A DNA stretch of 12,851 nucleotides from Bacillota bacterium (GTDB lineage: Bacteria; Bacillota; UBA4882; UBA8346): contig JAEZKW010000382.1 of assembly GCA_023415375.1 (NCBI GenBank), positions 1-12,851 on the forward strand, written 5' to 3'. Made by a program: the position numbers and the translations under genes. The notes under the pieces are model-generated. The model was not told the origin of the DNA and ran no database searches. It saw nothing but the letters and a program-made list of their open reading frames with translations. Positions 12,325 through 12,851 of the stretch are shown here, in pieces. Each line of letters opens with the position of its first letter. Position 1 is the stretch's first letter.

Positions 12325-12851
12325 GTGGTAACGATTAAAATCCGTTTTGTTAAAGAAGTCGTACCCTATGCTGCCGTATTATTCATTCTGGTCATTGGAA
12401 TCGGTTACTTTTTACCGTATGTAGCTTTGATTCCGTTGGCATTATTAATTTTTGTATTATTTTTCTTTCGAAACCCGGAGCGCAATGTTATCCATAATCC
12501 TCTCCATATACTGTCTCCGGCTGATGGTCAGGTGATGGCCGTCACTGAATACGATGATCAAGAATTTTTTCATACCCGGGTAAAAAAAGTTACTATTTTT
12601 CTTTCTGTACTCAATGTCCATATTAACCGCAGTCCGATTTCGGGCAAAGTTGTATACCTAAAATATACCGAGGGAAAATTCCTACCCGCTTACAAAGAAG
12701 AAGCCGGGCTTGTCAATGAACGGAACACCATCGGTATCCAAAATGATCAATTAAGAATTTTGGTTCATCAAATTGCTGGGTTACTGGCACGGAGAGTAGT
12801 TTGCCATAGTAAAGTCGGGGACACATTGGAACAAGGACAGGCTTTTGGCCT
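12325..12851 (+). CDS. psd: Phosphatidylserine decarboxylase, archaeal-type short form, 3'-truncated by window edge
   Basis: Converts phosphatidylserine to phosphatidylethanolamine at the membrane. The visible ~175 residues include an N-terminal hydrophobic hairpin ('YAAVLFILVIGIGYFL', 'VALIPLALLIFVLFFF'), 'RNPERNV', 'LSPADGQVMAV', 'VTIFLSVLNVHINRSPISG' and 'AGLLARRVVC', the pattern of the ~210-residue archaeal-type Psd family. The window ends just before the expected self-cleaving Gly-Ser that forms the pyruvoyl group. The start is unusual: the only standard start in frame is GTG at 12325, which overlaps the AGAAGGAG ribosome site (12318-12325), whereas normal spacing points to ATT at 12334 or ACG at 12331. 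An in-frame TAA at 12310 excludes earlier starts. Confidence 0.9.
   Translation, partial: MVTIKIRFVKEVVPYAAVLFILVIGIGYFLPYVALIPLALLIFVLFFFRNPERNVIHNPLHILSPADGQVMAVTEYDDQEFFHTRVKKVTIFLSVLNVHINRSPISGKVVYLKYTEGKFLPAYKEEAGLVNERNTIGIQNDQLRILVHQIAGLLARRVVCHSKVGDTLEQGQAFG

Overview
The window looks like chromosome from an endospore-forming member of the Bacillota (Firmicutes) with moderate GC. The evidence is the strong AGGAGG-type ribosome sites, the AzlC/AzlD, PncA/PncB and PssA/Psd gene pairs, a YkuD L,D-transpeptidase with a stalk domain, a SleB-type wall hydrolase and a tiny Gly/Cys-rich YjcZ-like protein. The partial first gene joins amphipathic beta-strand-like sequence to the SleB domain. 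That could mean a diderm lineage with an outer membrane, but this is inference only.

Layout. 1-708: 3' end of a SleB-type hydrolase gene (+). 709-1198: no intact gene; it holds a MITE-like hairpin, a small inverted repeat and a truncated copy of a small gene found intact 2.3 kb away. 1199-3566 (-): an HSL-family esterase, an AraC-type regulator and an unrecognised 66-aa protein, ending in a clear terminator. 3573-3883 (-): remains of another unrecognised small gene. 3931-5009 (+): azlC-azlD, an amino-acid exporter pair with overlapping reading frames. 5010-6620: a decay zone with a GH127 (beta-L-arabinofuranosidase) 3' remnant, two tiny Cys-containing reading frames each followed by a hairpin terminator, a 32-aa YjcZ-like gene and a frameshifted gene of unknown function. 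6782-8841 (+): pncA-pncB, NAD salvage from nicotinamide. 8842-9310: a repeat-rich gap between convergent genes. 9311-9976 (-): HAD phosphatase. 10157-11317 (-): secreted L,D-transpeptidase. 11318-11758: AT-rich divergent gap with the pssA promoter. 11759 to the end (+): pssA-psd, which makes phosphatidylserine and then phosphatidylethanolamine; psd is cut by the window edge.

Functionally this is housekeeping metabolism (NAD salvage, phospholipid synthesis, envelope enzymes, amino-acid export) interrupted by a region of gene decay. Five inferred frameshifts in three remnants all read as loss of one base. The most novel material is the set of very small proteins: the 66-aa gene with its broken paralogue and decayed upstream neighbour, the two IPCxxC mini-ORFs, and the Cys-rich YjcZ-like peptide. 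I see no CRISPR array, tRNA, rRNA, transposase or phage gene.
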